Program-made: the position numbers and the translations under genes | Shown here: in pieces, positions 26,300-34,168 of the stretch | How positions within the stretch are numbered: position 1 is the stretch's first letter | Layout of the letters: each line of letters begins with the position of its first letter | The notes under the pieces: model-generated | The model's database searches: none | The model's input: the letters and a program-made list of their open reading frames with translations, nothing else | Told to the model about the DNA's origin: nothing | DNA from: CAVZLD01 sp964522605 | Lineage (GTDB): Bacteria; Planctomycetota; Planctomycetia; Pirellulales; Pirellulaceae | Direction: 5' to 3' | NCBI GenBank assembly: GCA_964522605.1 | Contig: CAZFWV010000037.1 | Span: 1-34,732, forward strand | DNA length: 34,732 bases

Positions 26300-27235
26300 A
26301 TGCGAATCGTGCTGCAGGTCGAATCCGGTCCCCAGGCGGGGCACAAACGGTTCCTGGGAAAAGACCAGGTGCTGGAAGTCGGCCGATCGGCCCTGGTCGA
26401 CTTTTCGATCGAAACCGATGCGCGAATGTCAGGACGCCATTTTCGACTCGTCTCGGAACAAGATTCGGCGTACGTCGAAGACTTGAATAGTTCGAACGGA
26501 ACGCGATTGCGTGGAGAAAGAGTCGATCGAGCACAACTGCACGATCAAGATGTGATCGTTGCCGGAGATACACGCTTCACCGTCCGTATCGAAGGAACGG
26601 TACCCCATGCCGCAGCGGTGACCGACACCGCGACGGCGGCAAGTTCGATCTCGCGAACAAGCAAGGTTCTCCGATCGGCGACCTGCAGGGTAGAGGTCTG
26701 CAAGAGCGGCGTATTCCAGTATGTCGGGTCGACTGCGGACCTGGCTCCGTCGGTTGTCGCAGAACGGCTTGCCGCGATCAATTCGCCGTTGCTCGTCCTC
26801 GATGTGCGAAAACTGTCTCCCGAATGGTCGAACCTGTTGGAGGGCGCCGAGTATCTCTTTGACTGGCTTCCAGAAGACTTACGTGCGGAAGGCTCGCCAC
26901 GCATTCTTTCTCCCGCGCATCGCGAGGCTCACCCCGAGGTCGTGGACGAAGCGTGGGGAAGAGACACTCTGGTCTGTGTCTGCGCGGAACCCGACGCGTC
27001 GGATCCTGTCCAACAGCTGCGCCGCTGTGCCGGCGCTTACGCACGTCCCAGCTTGTTGCGGCCGCAACTCAGCGAAACAGTGGCAGAAGTAACCGAGAAT
27101 CTGATGCGGGGGATCATGGTGGTGTTGGTGGAAGGCGAAGTGGCTTCCGACTGGCTCCTCTATTCATCGCGCGACCTGAAACCATTCTTGGACCAGTTGG
27201 GACTCGTCACGATCGAAGGGCAGAAGGCGAACTGA
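26300..27235 (+). CDS. FHA-domain protein, putative VgrG/effector adaptor
   Basis: 311 residues with GGGGGAAA upstream of the ATG at 26300. The N-terminus (about 1-95) is a forkhead-associated domain: GRSALVDFSIETDARMSGRHF then VEDLNSSNGTRLRG contain the GR, S-x-x-H and NG phosphopeptide-binding marks. After a Thr/Ala linker, the C-terminal 170 residues resemble DUF4123-type T6SS adaptors in layout (LLVLDVRKL, WGRDTLVCVCAEPDASDPVQQLRRC, YARPSLLRPQL), but the usual DPRVL motif is not present, so that part is tentative. Placement between vgrG and the PAAR effector, with a 2-bp gap to the latter, is what is seen for chaperones that load PAAR cargo. The FHA domain implies control by Thr phosphorylation, but no kinase gene is in the window. 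Confidence 0.75.
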   Translation: MRIVLQVESGPQAGHKRFLGKDQVLEVGRSALVDFSIETDARMSGRHFRLVSEQDSAYVEDLNSSNGTRLRGERVDRAQLHDQDVIVAGDTRFTVRIEGTVPHAAAVTDTATAASSISRTSKVLRSATCRVEVCKSGVFQYVGSTADLAPSVVAERLAAINSPLLVLDVRKLSPEWSNLLEGAEYLFDWLPEDLRAEGSPRILSPAHREAHPEVVDEAWGRDTLVCVCAEPDASDPVQQLRRCAGAYARPSLLRPQLSETVAEVTENLMRGIMVVLVEGEVASDWLLYSSRDLKPFLDQLGLVTIEGQKAN

Positions 27236-27237
27236 AC

Positions 27238-28188
27238 ATGTTTCCAGCCGCACGGATTATGGATCCGATCACGCACGACATGCTCGTTCCCTGCGGTCTG
27301 ATTGGTCCGCAGGCGCCAGCGCCCTGCCCGATGTGCGCTGCAGCGCCGGTGCTCATCGAGGGCATGCCTGCAGCGCATGTGATGTGCACAACCATATGCA
27401 GCGGCGCGATCAGCGCGGGGCTGGTTCACCCACCGCTTCCTCCGCCTCCCCTTCCGATCCTCAAAGGGTCCGTTTCGGTGTTCATCCACGGGATGCCCGC
27501 CGTACGCTGGTCGCCCGCCCCAGACATCGGGACATGCGGGGTTTTCTTCGGCGATCCTAAGCTGGCCGCGCTGCGGACGGTTTTCATCGGCGATGTGGGG
27601 ACGGGCTCAACCGTCAGCGCCGATGGCTCAGCCGCCGCCGGTGCGGGAGGAGGCGGTGGAGGAGGCGGNNNNNNNNNNNNNNNNNNNNNNNNNNNNNNNN
27701 NNNNNNNNNNNNNNNNNNNNNNNNNNNNNNNNNNNNNNNNNNNNNNNNNNNNNNNNNNNNNNNNNNNNGGAGGAGGCGGTGGAGCCGCGGGAGGGCCCGA
27801 GACGCAACGGTATGCTACGGCGGAAGAGGCGGCGATTGCCGCGATGCAGGCATACAACCCCACGTCAGGACGAGAGAATCGCGAATACGGAGGATGGATC
27901 CGCCGGAACGCCGACGGTACGTTTACGCCCCAACCCGCCGTGCGCGGGACGATCGATGGGTTATCCAACATTCCCGACCCGGGACCCAATGATGTCGCGT
28001 GGTGGCATACTCATGGAGCGACCACACCGGGGTACGACAGCGAGAATTTCTCCGGAGCCGATGGCGATATGGGCTACAGCAATGCACACAATCGCCCCGG
28101 ATACTTGGCTACGCCCAGTGGCGTGATCCGACGGTACGATCCCGCGACCGGTGCTGTCACGACGTTGCCACAGACGGCGCCACAATAA
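27238..28188 (+). CDS. PAAR spike-tip protein with poly-Gly linker and DUF4329/JAMM-like effector domain (interrupted by gap)
   Basis: Start at the ATG 27238, 2 bp after the FHA gene. The N-terminal PAAR domain (about 1-120: MFPAARIMDPITHDM, IEGMPAAHVMCTTICSG, GSVSVFIHGMPAVRW) caps the VgrG spike. A run of glycines encoded by GGN codons follows and contains the second 100-N gap. The C-terminal domain matches the DUF4329 toxin type: SGRENREYGGWI, then WWHTHG with His codons at 28006 and 28012, then FSGADGD with Ser at 28051 and Asp at 28060. This H-x-H...S-x-x-D arrangement, with an upstream Glu at 27883, resembles JAMM metallo-isopeptidases, although the HxH-to-Ser spacing of 12 is longer than the classic 7. 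Predicted to be an injected effector. The true length and the reading frame across the gap are unknown. Confidence 0.85.
   Translation: MFPAARIMDPITHDMLVPCGLIGPQAPAPCPMCAAAPVLIEGMPAAHVMCTTICSGAISAGLVHPPLPPPPLPILKGSVSVFIHGMPAVRWSPAPDIGTCGVFFGDPKLAALRTVFIGDVGTGSTVSADGSAAAGAGGGGGGGXXXXXXXXXXXXXXXXXXXXXXXXXXXXXXXXXXGGGGGAAGGPETQRYATAEEAAIAAMQAYNPTSGRENREYGGWIRRNADGTFTPQPAVRGTIDGLSNIPDPGPNDVAWWHTHGATTPGYDSENFSGADGDMGYSNAHNRPGYLATPSGVIRRYDPATGAVTTLPQTAPQ
27669..27768. other. Assembly gap (100 N) in a glycine-codon repeat
   Basis: Exactly 100 N flanked on both sides by the same GGAGGAGGCGGTGGAG-type repeat. The assembly most likely failed on a (GGN)n tandem repeat, so the poly-Gly linker of the PAAR protein is longer or shorter than shown. 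The downstream frame stays open with the placeholder length, which proves nothing. Confidence 0.97.
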
Positions 28189-28231
28189 GGCGCAGTCCCA
28201 ACTGTGAGTTTGCTTTCTTCAGGATCATCCG

Positions 28232-28552
28232 ATGTCCGACATTCATTTCATCTCACTGGTTCACCTGATCCAACACCCCGACAAGTATCACGGAAAGAAA
28301 GTCCGAGTAATCGGGGTCGCAACGTTCAAGTTTGAGGCGAAAGCTCTGTACTTTTCCCGAGATGACCAGGATCACGCAGTCACGAAGAATGCGGTCTGGT
28401 TGAGTGTGGAATTGACCGAGGAACGACTCAAGTTACACCAGAAGTACGTTCTGGTCGAAGGCGTTTTCGACCAAGAGAACCTTGGGCATTTGAAACTCTA
28501 CTCCGGTGCGATCACCGAGATCGATCGTCTCGAGGAATGGAAAGAAGCGTGA
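28232..28552 (+). CDS. Small OB-fold-like protein, candidate immunity protein for the PAAR effector
   Basis: 106 residues with AGGA before the ATG at 28232, 43 bp after the PAAR effector gene. It has no signal peptide or membrane segment and should be cytoplasmic. HPDKYHGKKVRVIGVATF (about 15-32) is the first strand pair of small OB-fold-like domains, followed by strands ALYFSRDD and a C-terminal KYVLVEGVFD and LGHLKLYSGAITEI. The position directly after an effector, its small size and its cytoplasmic nature are what an immunity gene shows, and they fit an effector acting in the cytoplasm such as DUF4329. Function is inferred from context only; no family name is certain. Confidence 0.75.
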   Translation: MSDIHFISLVHLIQHPDKYHGKKVRVIGVATFKFEAKALYFSRDDQDHAVTKNAVWLSVELTEERLKLHQKYVLVEGVFDQENLGHLKLYSGAITEIDRLEEWKEA

Positions 28553-28587
28553 AGTAGTAGTTCTAACAGTTTGGAGGGGTGCACGAG

Positions 28588-29379
28588 ATGGCGAAAACGA
28601 TTTCCAAGTCCGTCGGTAGCAAAGGAGCTAACCTAAAAAGCGATATCCTAACGGTGCAGAAGTTGTTGAATGCAAATCTCGGTCGCATAACCCCCCTCGC
28701 GCCTCTGGTCGAAGACGGCCGCGTGGGAAAGATGACGATCGGTGCAATCGAGGAGTTCCAACGCCGTGTCGTGAAAATGGGTCGACCGGATGGGCGCGTC
28801 GACCCAGGAGGCAAAACGCTGAAGCATTTGAACGACGGGGATGCAGTGCCGGCGACACCACCACCCGGCGGAACATTCGAACATCCAGAGGCGGACCAAG
28901 TCATCCTGACCTACGGCGAACGCGCGCGAAAAATGGTCCCCAAAGCCGAATATCTGTTAAAGAGTATTCTCGCCAGCTGTGGCATTTATTCCGCGTGCCT
29001 CAACAGCACGCGCCGGACCTATCATGATCAGGCGCGAATCACGATCACACAGACGTATCCTCGCAACAAAAATACGGTCCGCGTGTGGTATGGGCAAGCT
29101 GTCCTCGACGCCTGTGAAGAGCACCTGGATGACATTCAAGGCTTTGCGGACTGGTGGGAAGCGTACGATCGTCGACGGGGACGCGTATCGAGTCGCCATT
29201 TAAGCAATCAAGCACTGGACGTCGTTCCTGCCCATAGCCGACTTGAGTTCGTTGAGAAAGTAAAGGAACTCGTCCCCATCGCCGGCACGGGAGTCCGCAA
29301 GATTATCCCGAAAGGCACGTTAGGCGAGCCGGTCGATCATGTGGAGTTTACGTTCAAAGTCTGTCCGGACCATGGTTAG
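28588..29379 (+). CDS. Peptidoglycan-binding and M15-like peptidase protein, candidate T6SS cell-wall effector
   Basis: 263 residues from the ATG at 28588, with GGAGG 10 bp upstream (a GTG at 28579 sits too near the ribosome site). The N-terminal domain (about 12-75: ILTVQKLLNANLG, VEDGRVGKMTIGAIEEFQRRV) is a PG_binding_1 repeat. The C-terminal domain matches the M15 D-Ala-D-Ala peptidase pattern: SRHLSNQALD gives zinc ligands His204 and Asp211, and DHVEF gives His251. The protein has no signal peptide, which fits export by T6SS rather than Sec. A Pro/Gly linker joins the domains. No following same-strand gene could serve as immunity. Enzyme type is reasonably sure; status as effector is inferred from position at the end of the vgrG cassette, and a housekeeping role is the alternative. 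Confidence 0.78.
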   Translation: MAKTISKSVGSKGANLKSDILTVQKLLNANLGRITPLAPLVEDGRVGKMTIGAIEEFQRRVVKMGRPDGRVDPGGKTLKHLNDGDAVPATPPPGGTFEHPEADQVILTYGERARKMVPKAEYLLKSILASCGIYSACLNSTRRTYHDQARITITQTYPRNKNTVRVWYGQAVLDACEEHLDDIQGFADWWEAYDRRRGRVSSRHLSNQALDVVPAHSRLEFVEKVKELVPIAGTGVRKIIPKGTLGEPVDHVEFTFKVCPDHG

Positions 29380-29452
29380 CCCTCGCGCGATCGTCGTGTT
29401 GACAATCTGCTCGGCCCGGGAGAGAGCTGGTCCAGGTGATTGACTACGATCG

Positions 29453-30997
29453 CTACCGAATGATCAGAGCTTGTTGCGCAAGTTCGTTGAGTGTCGCATC
29501 CACCAGCTCTCCGATGCCGTCTTCTGTGACGGGGGACTCGGCGGAATCTTCATGAGCAGTGAATTTGCCTCGTTGCGACTCCTCCCACATCTGTTTCCGC
29601 AGCGCGGCTCGATCATGAGTGCCATCGAGCCGTGCCAGTAGCAGTGTCTGAAAATCATTCAGCCGCACGGCTTTATGCCGCCGAGTGAAGACGACATTAC
29701 CCCGGCTGGCTTGCCAATGGGCCAGTGGGCTGGCGAGCGGATATTCGCCAGCCTGTGCGGCACAAGCGGGTGCCTGTTCCCAGACGCGCACGAGCTTCCG
29801 AAGATAGAGTGACAACAGGTCACCTGCCAGACCGCGCGCTGCATCTGTCTGTTCGATCGCTGAACACGCGGCCGCCGCGCGACGGCAAGACTCTTCAACG
29901 AGCGAATCGAACGCTACGCAACCCGGCCAAGCCTGGCCTAAGATGTGCATCGCTTCCTTTGTAATGGGCGATCCAATGCGGATCCTGCCCATCGACGTGT
30001 CGCACACCAGTTGCATCGTCGGATCGTCGTCCGGGCTGGAAATGTCGATGTGCTCCTCTAAACCAACATCGCACGTCGCCATTCGAAGCGAGTCGATCTG
30101 ATGCGTGATTTCGAGATCGCGATGACACAAGAGCGTTCCGCGAAACATCCGGTTTCGAAGGAAGTCTAAATACTGCTCTTGTTGCACGAGCGTTGCTCGC
30201 TGCAGCAACGAAGCAGCGTCGTCGCTCAACTCCGTCGGCAGCATGCTGGAAACGTCGGTGTCTCCTAGATACTGCAGTCCGGCCTGCTCAACTCGATCCA
30301 TGAATTGGTAGAAGTAGAGCGGATCATTCACATCTTCCAGATGCTCATGGTATAGATAGCTGTCATCTCGCGGTCTGAGCACTGCGGCTTCGTCACGCAA
30401 TAGATGCAGATAAGCGCTGCCGATTGGCGCGGCCGCGTCGATCAGGAAGTCGAGCAAAGCGCGGGCTTGCGCGATCTTGGTCGCCGGATCCGTGATCGCT
30501 CGCACGTGGTAGACCATCATATCGCGGACAACACCTCGCAAATGCCAGCCCGGGTAGGTGTTGTAGCTGACAAAAAACACGCCGTTGCGGGCCAGGTGGT
30601 GACGTCCGACCTCCAAGATGCGATCCTGAACCGGTCTTGGCACCCAGGAATAAACACCATGGCAGATGATGTAGTCGAAGTCATCGAACGATTCATCGAC
30701 ATCGTTGAGATTCAGCGTCCTCAGGTCAAGGTTCTTCAAGCCCAAACCGTCGATGATCGTTCTGCCCTCTGCAATCTGCCGCGACGAAAGGTCAATCCCG
30801 ACAAATTCACTTTGCGGAAAATCCACTGCCAGTGGTAATAGATTTCCTCCTGCCGCGCATCCCAACTCCAGGACGCGGCAGTGGCCGGGAGGAGCGGGCG
30901 TCATCCCGAAGAGCCTCGCAATTGCCGCGAGATGCGACGGATGAGTACGCCCGTCAGGTTGGCTCGGATAGGGGATCTCGTCGTAAGAACTGGGCAT
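29453..30997 (-). CDS. SAM-dependent methyltransferase with C-terminal regulatory domain
   Basis: 514 residues on the minus strand, convergent with the peptidase gene; AGGA lies 5-8 bases ahead of the ATG at 30997. The N-terminal class I fold has motif I VLELGCAAGGNLLPLA (about 41-56), the acidic residue after strand 2 (FVGIDLSSRQIAEG), and FDYIICHGVYSWV as motif post-II. The rest (about 230-514) resembles the methyltransferase regulatory domain (PF10119) that often follows such enzymes, ending with a PKMT-like helical part. The family is widespread in Planctomycetota and other phyla; its substrate is not known to me. No T6SS link is evident. Orientation and separate promoter region suggest that it is outside the T6SS operon. 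Confidence 0.85.
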   Translation of the reverse strand: MPSSYDEIPYPSQPDGRTHPSHLAAIARLFGMTPAPPGHCRVLELGCAAGGNLLPLAVDFPQSEFVGIDLSSRQIAEGRTIIDGLGLKNLDLRTLNLNDVDESFDDFDYIICHGVYSWVPRPVQDRILEVGRHHLARNGVFFVSYNTYPGWHLRGVVRDMMVYHVRAITDPATKIAQARALLDFLIDAAAPIGSAYLHLLRDEAAVLRPRDDSYLYHEHLEDVNDPLYFYQFMDRVEQAGLQYLGDTDVSSMLPTELSDDAASLLQRATLVQQEQYLDFLRNRMFRGTLLCHRDLEITHQIDSLRMATCDVGLEEHIDISSPDDDPTMQLVCDTSMGRIRIGSPITKEAMHILGQAWPGCVAFDSLVEESCRRAAAACSAIEQTDAARGLAGDLLSLYLRKLVRVWEQAPACAAQAGEYPLASPLAHWQASRGNVVFTRRHKAVRLNDFQTLLLARLDGTHDRAALRKQMWEESQRGKFTAHEDSAESPVTEDGIGELVDATLNELAQQALIIR

Positions 30998-31490
30998 GAG
31001 TCCTAATTCGCATGCATCATAGTCGGATTACGAGAATGACATCGACCGCAACCTTGGATCCGGTCCATGATTCGCAGCAAATGCGTTCCACCACCAGAAA
31101 CAACGCTCGCCAGAATAGAGAGTCTATCACGAATCGAGACAGGGAGGCTAGCGATCGCCTTCGTTCGAATACTCTCCATCCGCGAGCTGTACTCGGCGAG
31201 TGGGTGGCCCACGGTCTGGATGCCGATTAAGATGACGTTTTCTGTGTCCGGCGATCTGCAGGAATAGACGCTGGAGATTGTGCGGAGTAACTCAAGGCAG
31301 CCCTGCTTCCTTGCGGCATTCGACCGCTTGGAAGTGACAGCAGACGCTAGAGCTGGTTTCAAAACTGGGAGGGCAAGGCTCCTGCCGAGCCTGGATCTGC
31401 TGCGTCTTCGGCTCGGCAGGAGCCTCGCCCTCCCAAATGACGGTTTTGAAATGCGCTCTCGTCGGTAATGCATCCGAAAGTGGACAAATC
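30998..31490. other. Intergenic region of 493 bp with one palindromic repeat
   Basis: The stretch between divergent genes should hold promoters for the methyltransferase (minus) and the GH32 gene (plus). Open frames here are short, overlap one another on both strands and have Arg/Ser-rich translations typical of non-coding GC-rich DNA. The only definite structure is the inverted repeat at 31357-31451; no convincing promoter boxes were read. Confidence 0.5.
31357..31451. repeat. Inverted repeat upstream of the GH32 gene
   Basis: Left arm 31366-31391 (GGGAGGGC...CTGCCGAGCC) and right arm 31410-31435 (GGCTCGGCAGGAGCC...GCCCTCCC) are nearly perfect inverted copies. Outer TTTCAAAAC (31357-31365) and GTTTTGAAA (31443-31451) extend it. 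I recognise the arm as resembling dispersed repeats in planctomycete genomes. The same TTTCAAAAC occurs again beside the repeat at 34537-34545. Non-coding; a hairpin in the leader of the GH32 message is possible. Confidence 0.75.
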
Positions 31491-33590
31491 ATGAAAAGAC
31501 TACTTGTCGTTCTGACATTGGTATGTGCGGCATCTGCTCACGCTGATAATGCCGACAAGACGCTCGTTTCGTGGGTCATGCTGCAGGACAAAAGCGTCAG
31601 AGCTGGTTCTGTGCTGACTGTGCAGGTGGGAGATCAGTTTGATGGGATCGTCTTCGCAGAACTCGCTGAATCCAAATGGATGGCAGGGAGTGATCTCTTC
31701 AAGCGAACGAACAAGGAGCAGGAAGATTGTCCCCAGGAGGACGCGGACGCCAATACCCTGGTCCAGATGGCAATCGTCTACGAGGGGGATCAGATTACGA
31801 TCTATCGGAACGGTGAAAAATACGCTTCGCACAAGACCAGGAATATCGATCTGTTGAGCAATGAGGCGAATTATGTTGTGTTCGGATTGAGGCACGTTGG
31901 GGGTGGCGGCCGCGTGGCTGCATTGATTGAAGATGCCCGGATCTACGACAGAGCCTTGTCTCAAGAAGAAATCAGATCGCTCGAACCGAACAGGGAATCC
32001 TCGATCAAGCCCTTTGCCTGGTGGGATTTTGAAGGAGCGAAGGTGAACGACCGCATGGGACGGTATCCCTCGAGCAAGCTCGACAGTGGGGCCAAGTTAG
32101 CAGATGGCCGGCTTGATCTGGGACGTAACGGGATTGTTCTTGCGTGTCCGACGGAAGGGATGATTTCCGAACTCAGCAATCAATTGCCACTCCCACCGTT
32201 CACCGGGCCTTACGTTCCTGAAACGCCGGAGTGGCCGAAGAATCCGCCGGACAACTGGGCGATCTACCACCTTGCACACCCAACGTTCACGATGAGTTCT
32301 CCGTTCGATCCCAACGCGGCACTCTTCTACAACGGCCGGTATCACGTGCATTACATCTACCGCAACCGCACGGGGTTTGTGTTTGGGCACGTATCCAGCA
32401 AGGACATGGTTCGGTGGAAGTGGCACCCGACCGTTCTCGCACCTCCCAACACAGGCCACGGCATGTTCAGCGGTACCGCGTTTATGACGAAGGATGGCCA
32501 AGCCGCGGCGGTTTATCACGGAGAGGGCTCGGGCCGCAACTGGATCGTGTACTCCCAGGACGACAACATGGATCAGTGGAGCAAACCTGTCGTGATGCTG
32601 CCGAGAGACAAGGATGGCAAACTGATGGAGAATGTCTCGTATTTCGATCCCGACATCTGGCTCATGGACGGAAAATACTACGGGCTGAACGCGCGCAGTA
32701 GCGCAGAAGCACCGACTATCATGAAGTCCGACAACTTGAGGGATTGGACGTTCATCGGGGAACTGCTTCATCCAGATTTCGACGAGGAGAAATTGGGAGT
32801 CAAGATGGGCGAAGACATCTCCTGCCCCAACTTCTTCAAACTTGGAAAGAAGTGGGTGCTGGTCTGCATCAGTCATCGCCTGGGATGCCGCTATTTCGTC
32901 GGCGATTTCAGGAATGAGCAGTTCCTTCCGGAACAACATGCCCTGATGGGCGGGTTGAGCAACCGATACTTCGCTCCTGAATCTCTCCTGACGCCCGACG
33001 GCCGACGTGTCAACTGGGCATGGTTCTTCGGAGGCCAGACAAAGGGCGTCCAGTCGTTGCCCATGGAGATGGAGTTGCCGGATGACGGGATCATGCGTTT
33101 TCGTCCGATCCGCGAATTGGAGAGTCTCCGGTACGACGAGAAAAGCTGCGAGAATGTCAACGTCACCAAGAATGAACCGCTGTTGGTCGAAGAGATTGAG
33201 GGCATTCACCTCGAACTCAATTTGGTAGTCACGAACCCCAGCGATGAGAGCTTCGGCGTCGAGGTCCTGGCCGACGAACAGGGGCAGAACGGGCTCCGAA
33301 TCAGCGTGGACAGCAAGGCGGGTATGCTGCTCGTTGGAGATGAGAAGGCACCGTTTCAGCTCAAGAAGAACGAGCCGCTCACCTTGCGGATCTTCGTCGA
33401 TAACACGCTCGTCGAGGTCTTCGCCAACGAACGACAGTACGTGATCACAGACAAACCTCGAGAAGTCGGGGCGAAGATCAACGACCGCATTGCGCTCTTC
33501 TCACAGAACAGTGATCTGACGGTCGACAAGATCACGGGCTGGCAGATGAAATCAGCCTTTGAAGGAGACACGGTTTTCAAGCAAGATTGA
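31491..33590 (+). CDS. Secreted LamG-GH32-like glycoside hydrolase
   Basis: 699 residues from the ATG at 31491, which gives a clean Sec signal peptide (MKRLLVVLTLVCAASAHA); the in-frame start at 31437 adds 18 residues and lies in the repeat. Order: LamG-like lectin domain (about 20-175), five-bladed GH32 propeller (about 260-530) and GH32 C-terminal beta-sandwich (about 560-690: FVDNTLVEVFANERQYV). The nucleophile motif is kept (FDPNAALFYNGRYHVHY, Asp273), as is an RDP-like motif reading FDPD (Asp386). The expected acid/base Glu of the EC motif is changed: the protein reads GEDISCP, with Ser444 before Cys445 and Glu441 three residues earlier. It probably acts on fructan-like or related beta-fructofuranosyl sugars outside the cell, but activity could differ. 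No link to the T6SS. Confidence 0.85.
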   Translation: MKRLLVVLTLVCAASAHADNADKTLVSWVMLQDKSVRAGSVLTVQVGDQFDGIVFAELAESKWMAGSDLFKRTNKEQEDCPQEDADANTLVQMAIVYEGDQITIYRNGEKYASHKTRNIDLLSNEANYVVFGLRHVGGGGRVAALIEDARIYDRALSQEEIRSLEPNRESSIKPFAWWDFEGAKVNDRMGRYPSSKLDSGAKLADGRLDLGRNGIVLACPTEGMISELSNQLPLPPFTGPYVPETPEWPKNPPDNWAIYHLAHPTFTMSSPFDPNAALFYNGRYHVHYIYRNRTGFVFGHVSSKDMVRWKWHPTVLAPPNTGHGMFSGTAFMTKDGQAAAVYHGEGSGRNWIVYSQDDNMDQWSKPVVMLPRDKDGKLMENVSYFDPDIWLMDGKYYGLNARSSAEAPTIMKSDNLRDWTFIGELLHPDFDEEKLGVKMGEDISCPNFFKLGKKWVLVCISHRLGCRYFVGDFRNEQFLPEQHALMGGLSNRYFAPESLLTPDGRRVNWAWFFGGQTKGVQSLPMEMELPDDGIMRFRPIRELESLRYDEKSCENVNVTKNEPLLVEEIEGIHLELNLVVTNPSDESFGVEVLADEQGQNGLRISVDSKAGMLLVGDEKAPFQLKKNEPLTLRIFVDNTLVEVFANERQYVITDKPREVGAKINDRIALFSQNSDLTVDKITGWQMKSAFEGDTVFKQD

Positions 33591-33608
33591 GAATTGACCG
33601 AAGAGCAC

Positions 33609-33669
33609 GGAAGGCAGGGCCGCAACCATGGGGCCCTTGAACTCCCCTTGAACTCTGCCTCCCTTTTTT
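33609..33669 (+). terminator. Probable terminator after the GH32 gene
   Basis: GGAAGGCAG (33609-33617) can pair with CTGCCTCCC (33655-33663; 8 of 9 positions), followed by six T (33664-33669). An alternative inner hairpin joins AGGGCC (33616-33621) and GGCCCT (33632-33637). The loop contains two tandem CCTTGAACTC copies. The T-run and position 19 bp after the stop support a terminator, though the loop is long. Confidence 0.5.
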
Positions 33670-34168
33670 GCCGCGTAGGAGATTATGGGAATAGCCACGC
33701 TTGCCAAAAATCAGGCAGGCAAATACCGCGCGTCAAATACCGCGATGCTGAGTTGCTCACGCAAGCCTGTGCTCACGAGTTGCGTCGAGCGGAATGCCGA
33801 CTCACCTCGTGAGTGGCGAGGACTCGCGTCCAAGAGCCCCGAAGGTTCTGGCAAACGGCGGCAATGACAATCACTCTTGGCCGCAAATTCAACTCGGAAA
33901 TGCATCCGCATCCCGAATCTCTAAACGAACTCTCCCAGTGTTGCACTTTCTTGACCGGAAGCGATGGGCTTCTACTTGGGGTTGGAAAAGCCACCCGCAA
34001 ACTGATCATTTGACCTGGGTATCTCAGATTCGTCGGCCGTCAAAGAGGACTGGAGAAAATAGATTAGATCGAAATTGGAGGGGGTTTCCATGAGAGACCT
34101 GCGGTCTATAAAGTTGGCGAATCGATCGATTAGGGAAGATGTAGGAGCAGGCTGTGCACGTGAAGTGA
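33670..34168. other. Stretch without a recognisable gene
   Basis: About 500 bp. Open frames are short and overlap in several frames without family resemblance. A 32-residue frame at 34091-34186 has a good ribosome-like GGAGGGGG but no recognisable product. Short repeats such as CAAATACCGCG (twice near 33720-33745) occur. The region may contain decayed upstream parts of the fasciclin gene that follows, but I could not read any with confidence. Confidence 0.4.

Noticed and set aside
29387..29453. Bidirectional terminator formed by GCGATCGT and ACGATCGC between convergent genes
   Set aside because: Stem of only 8 bp with a loop of about 50 bases and no T-run.
31003..31473. A 156-codon minus-strand frame between the methyltransferase and GH32 genes
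   Set aside because: It translates the inverted repeat, shows no domain and competes with several overlapping plus-strand frames.
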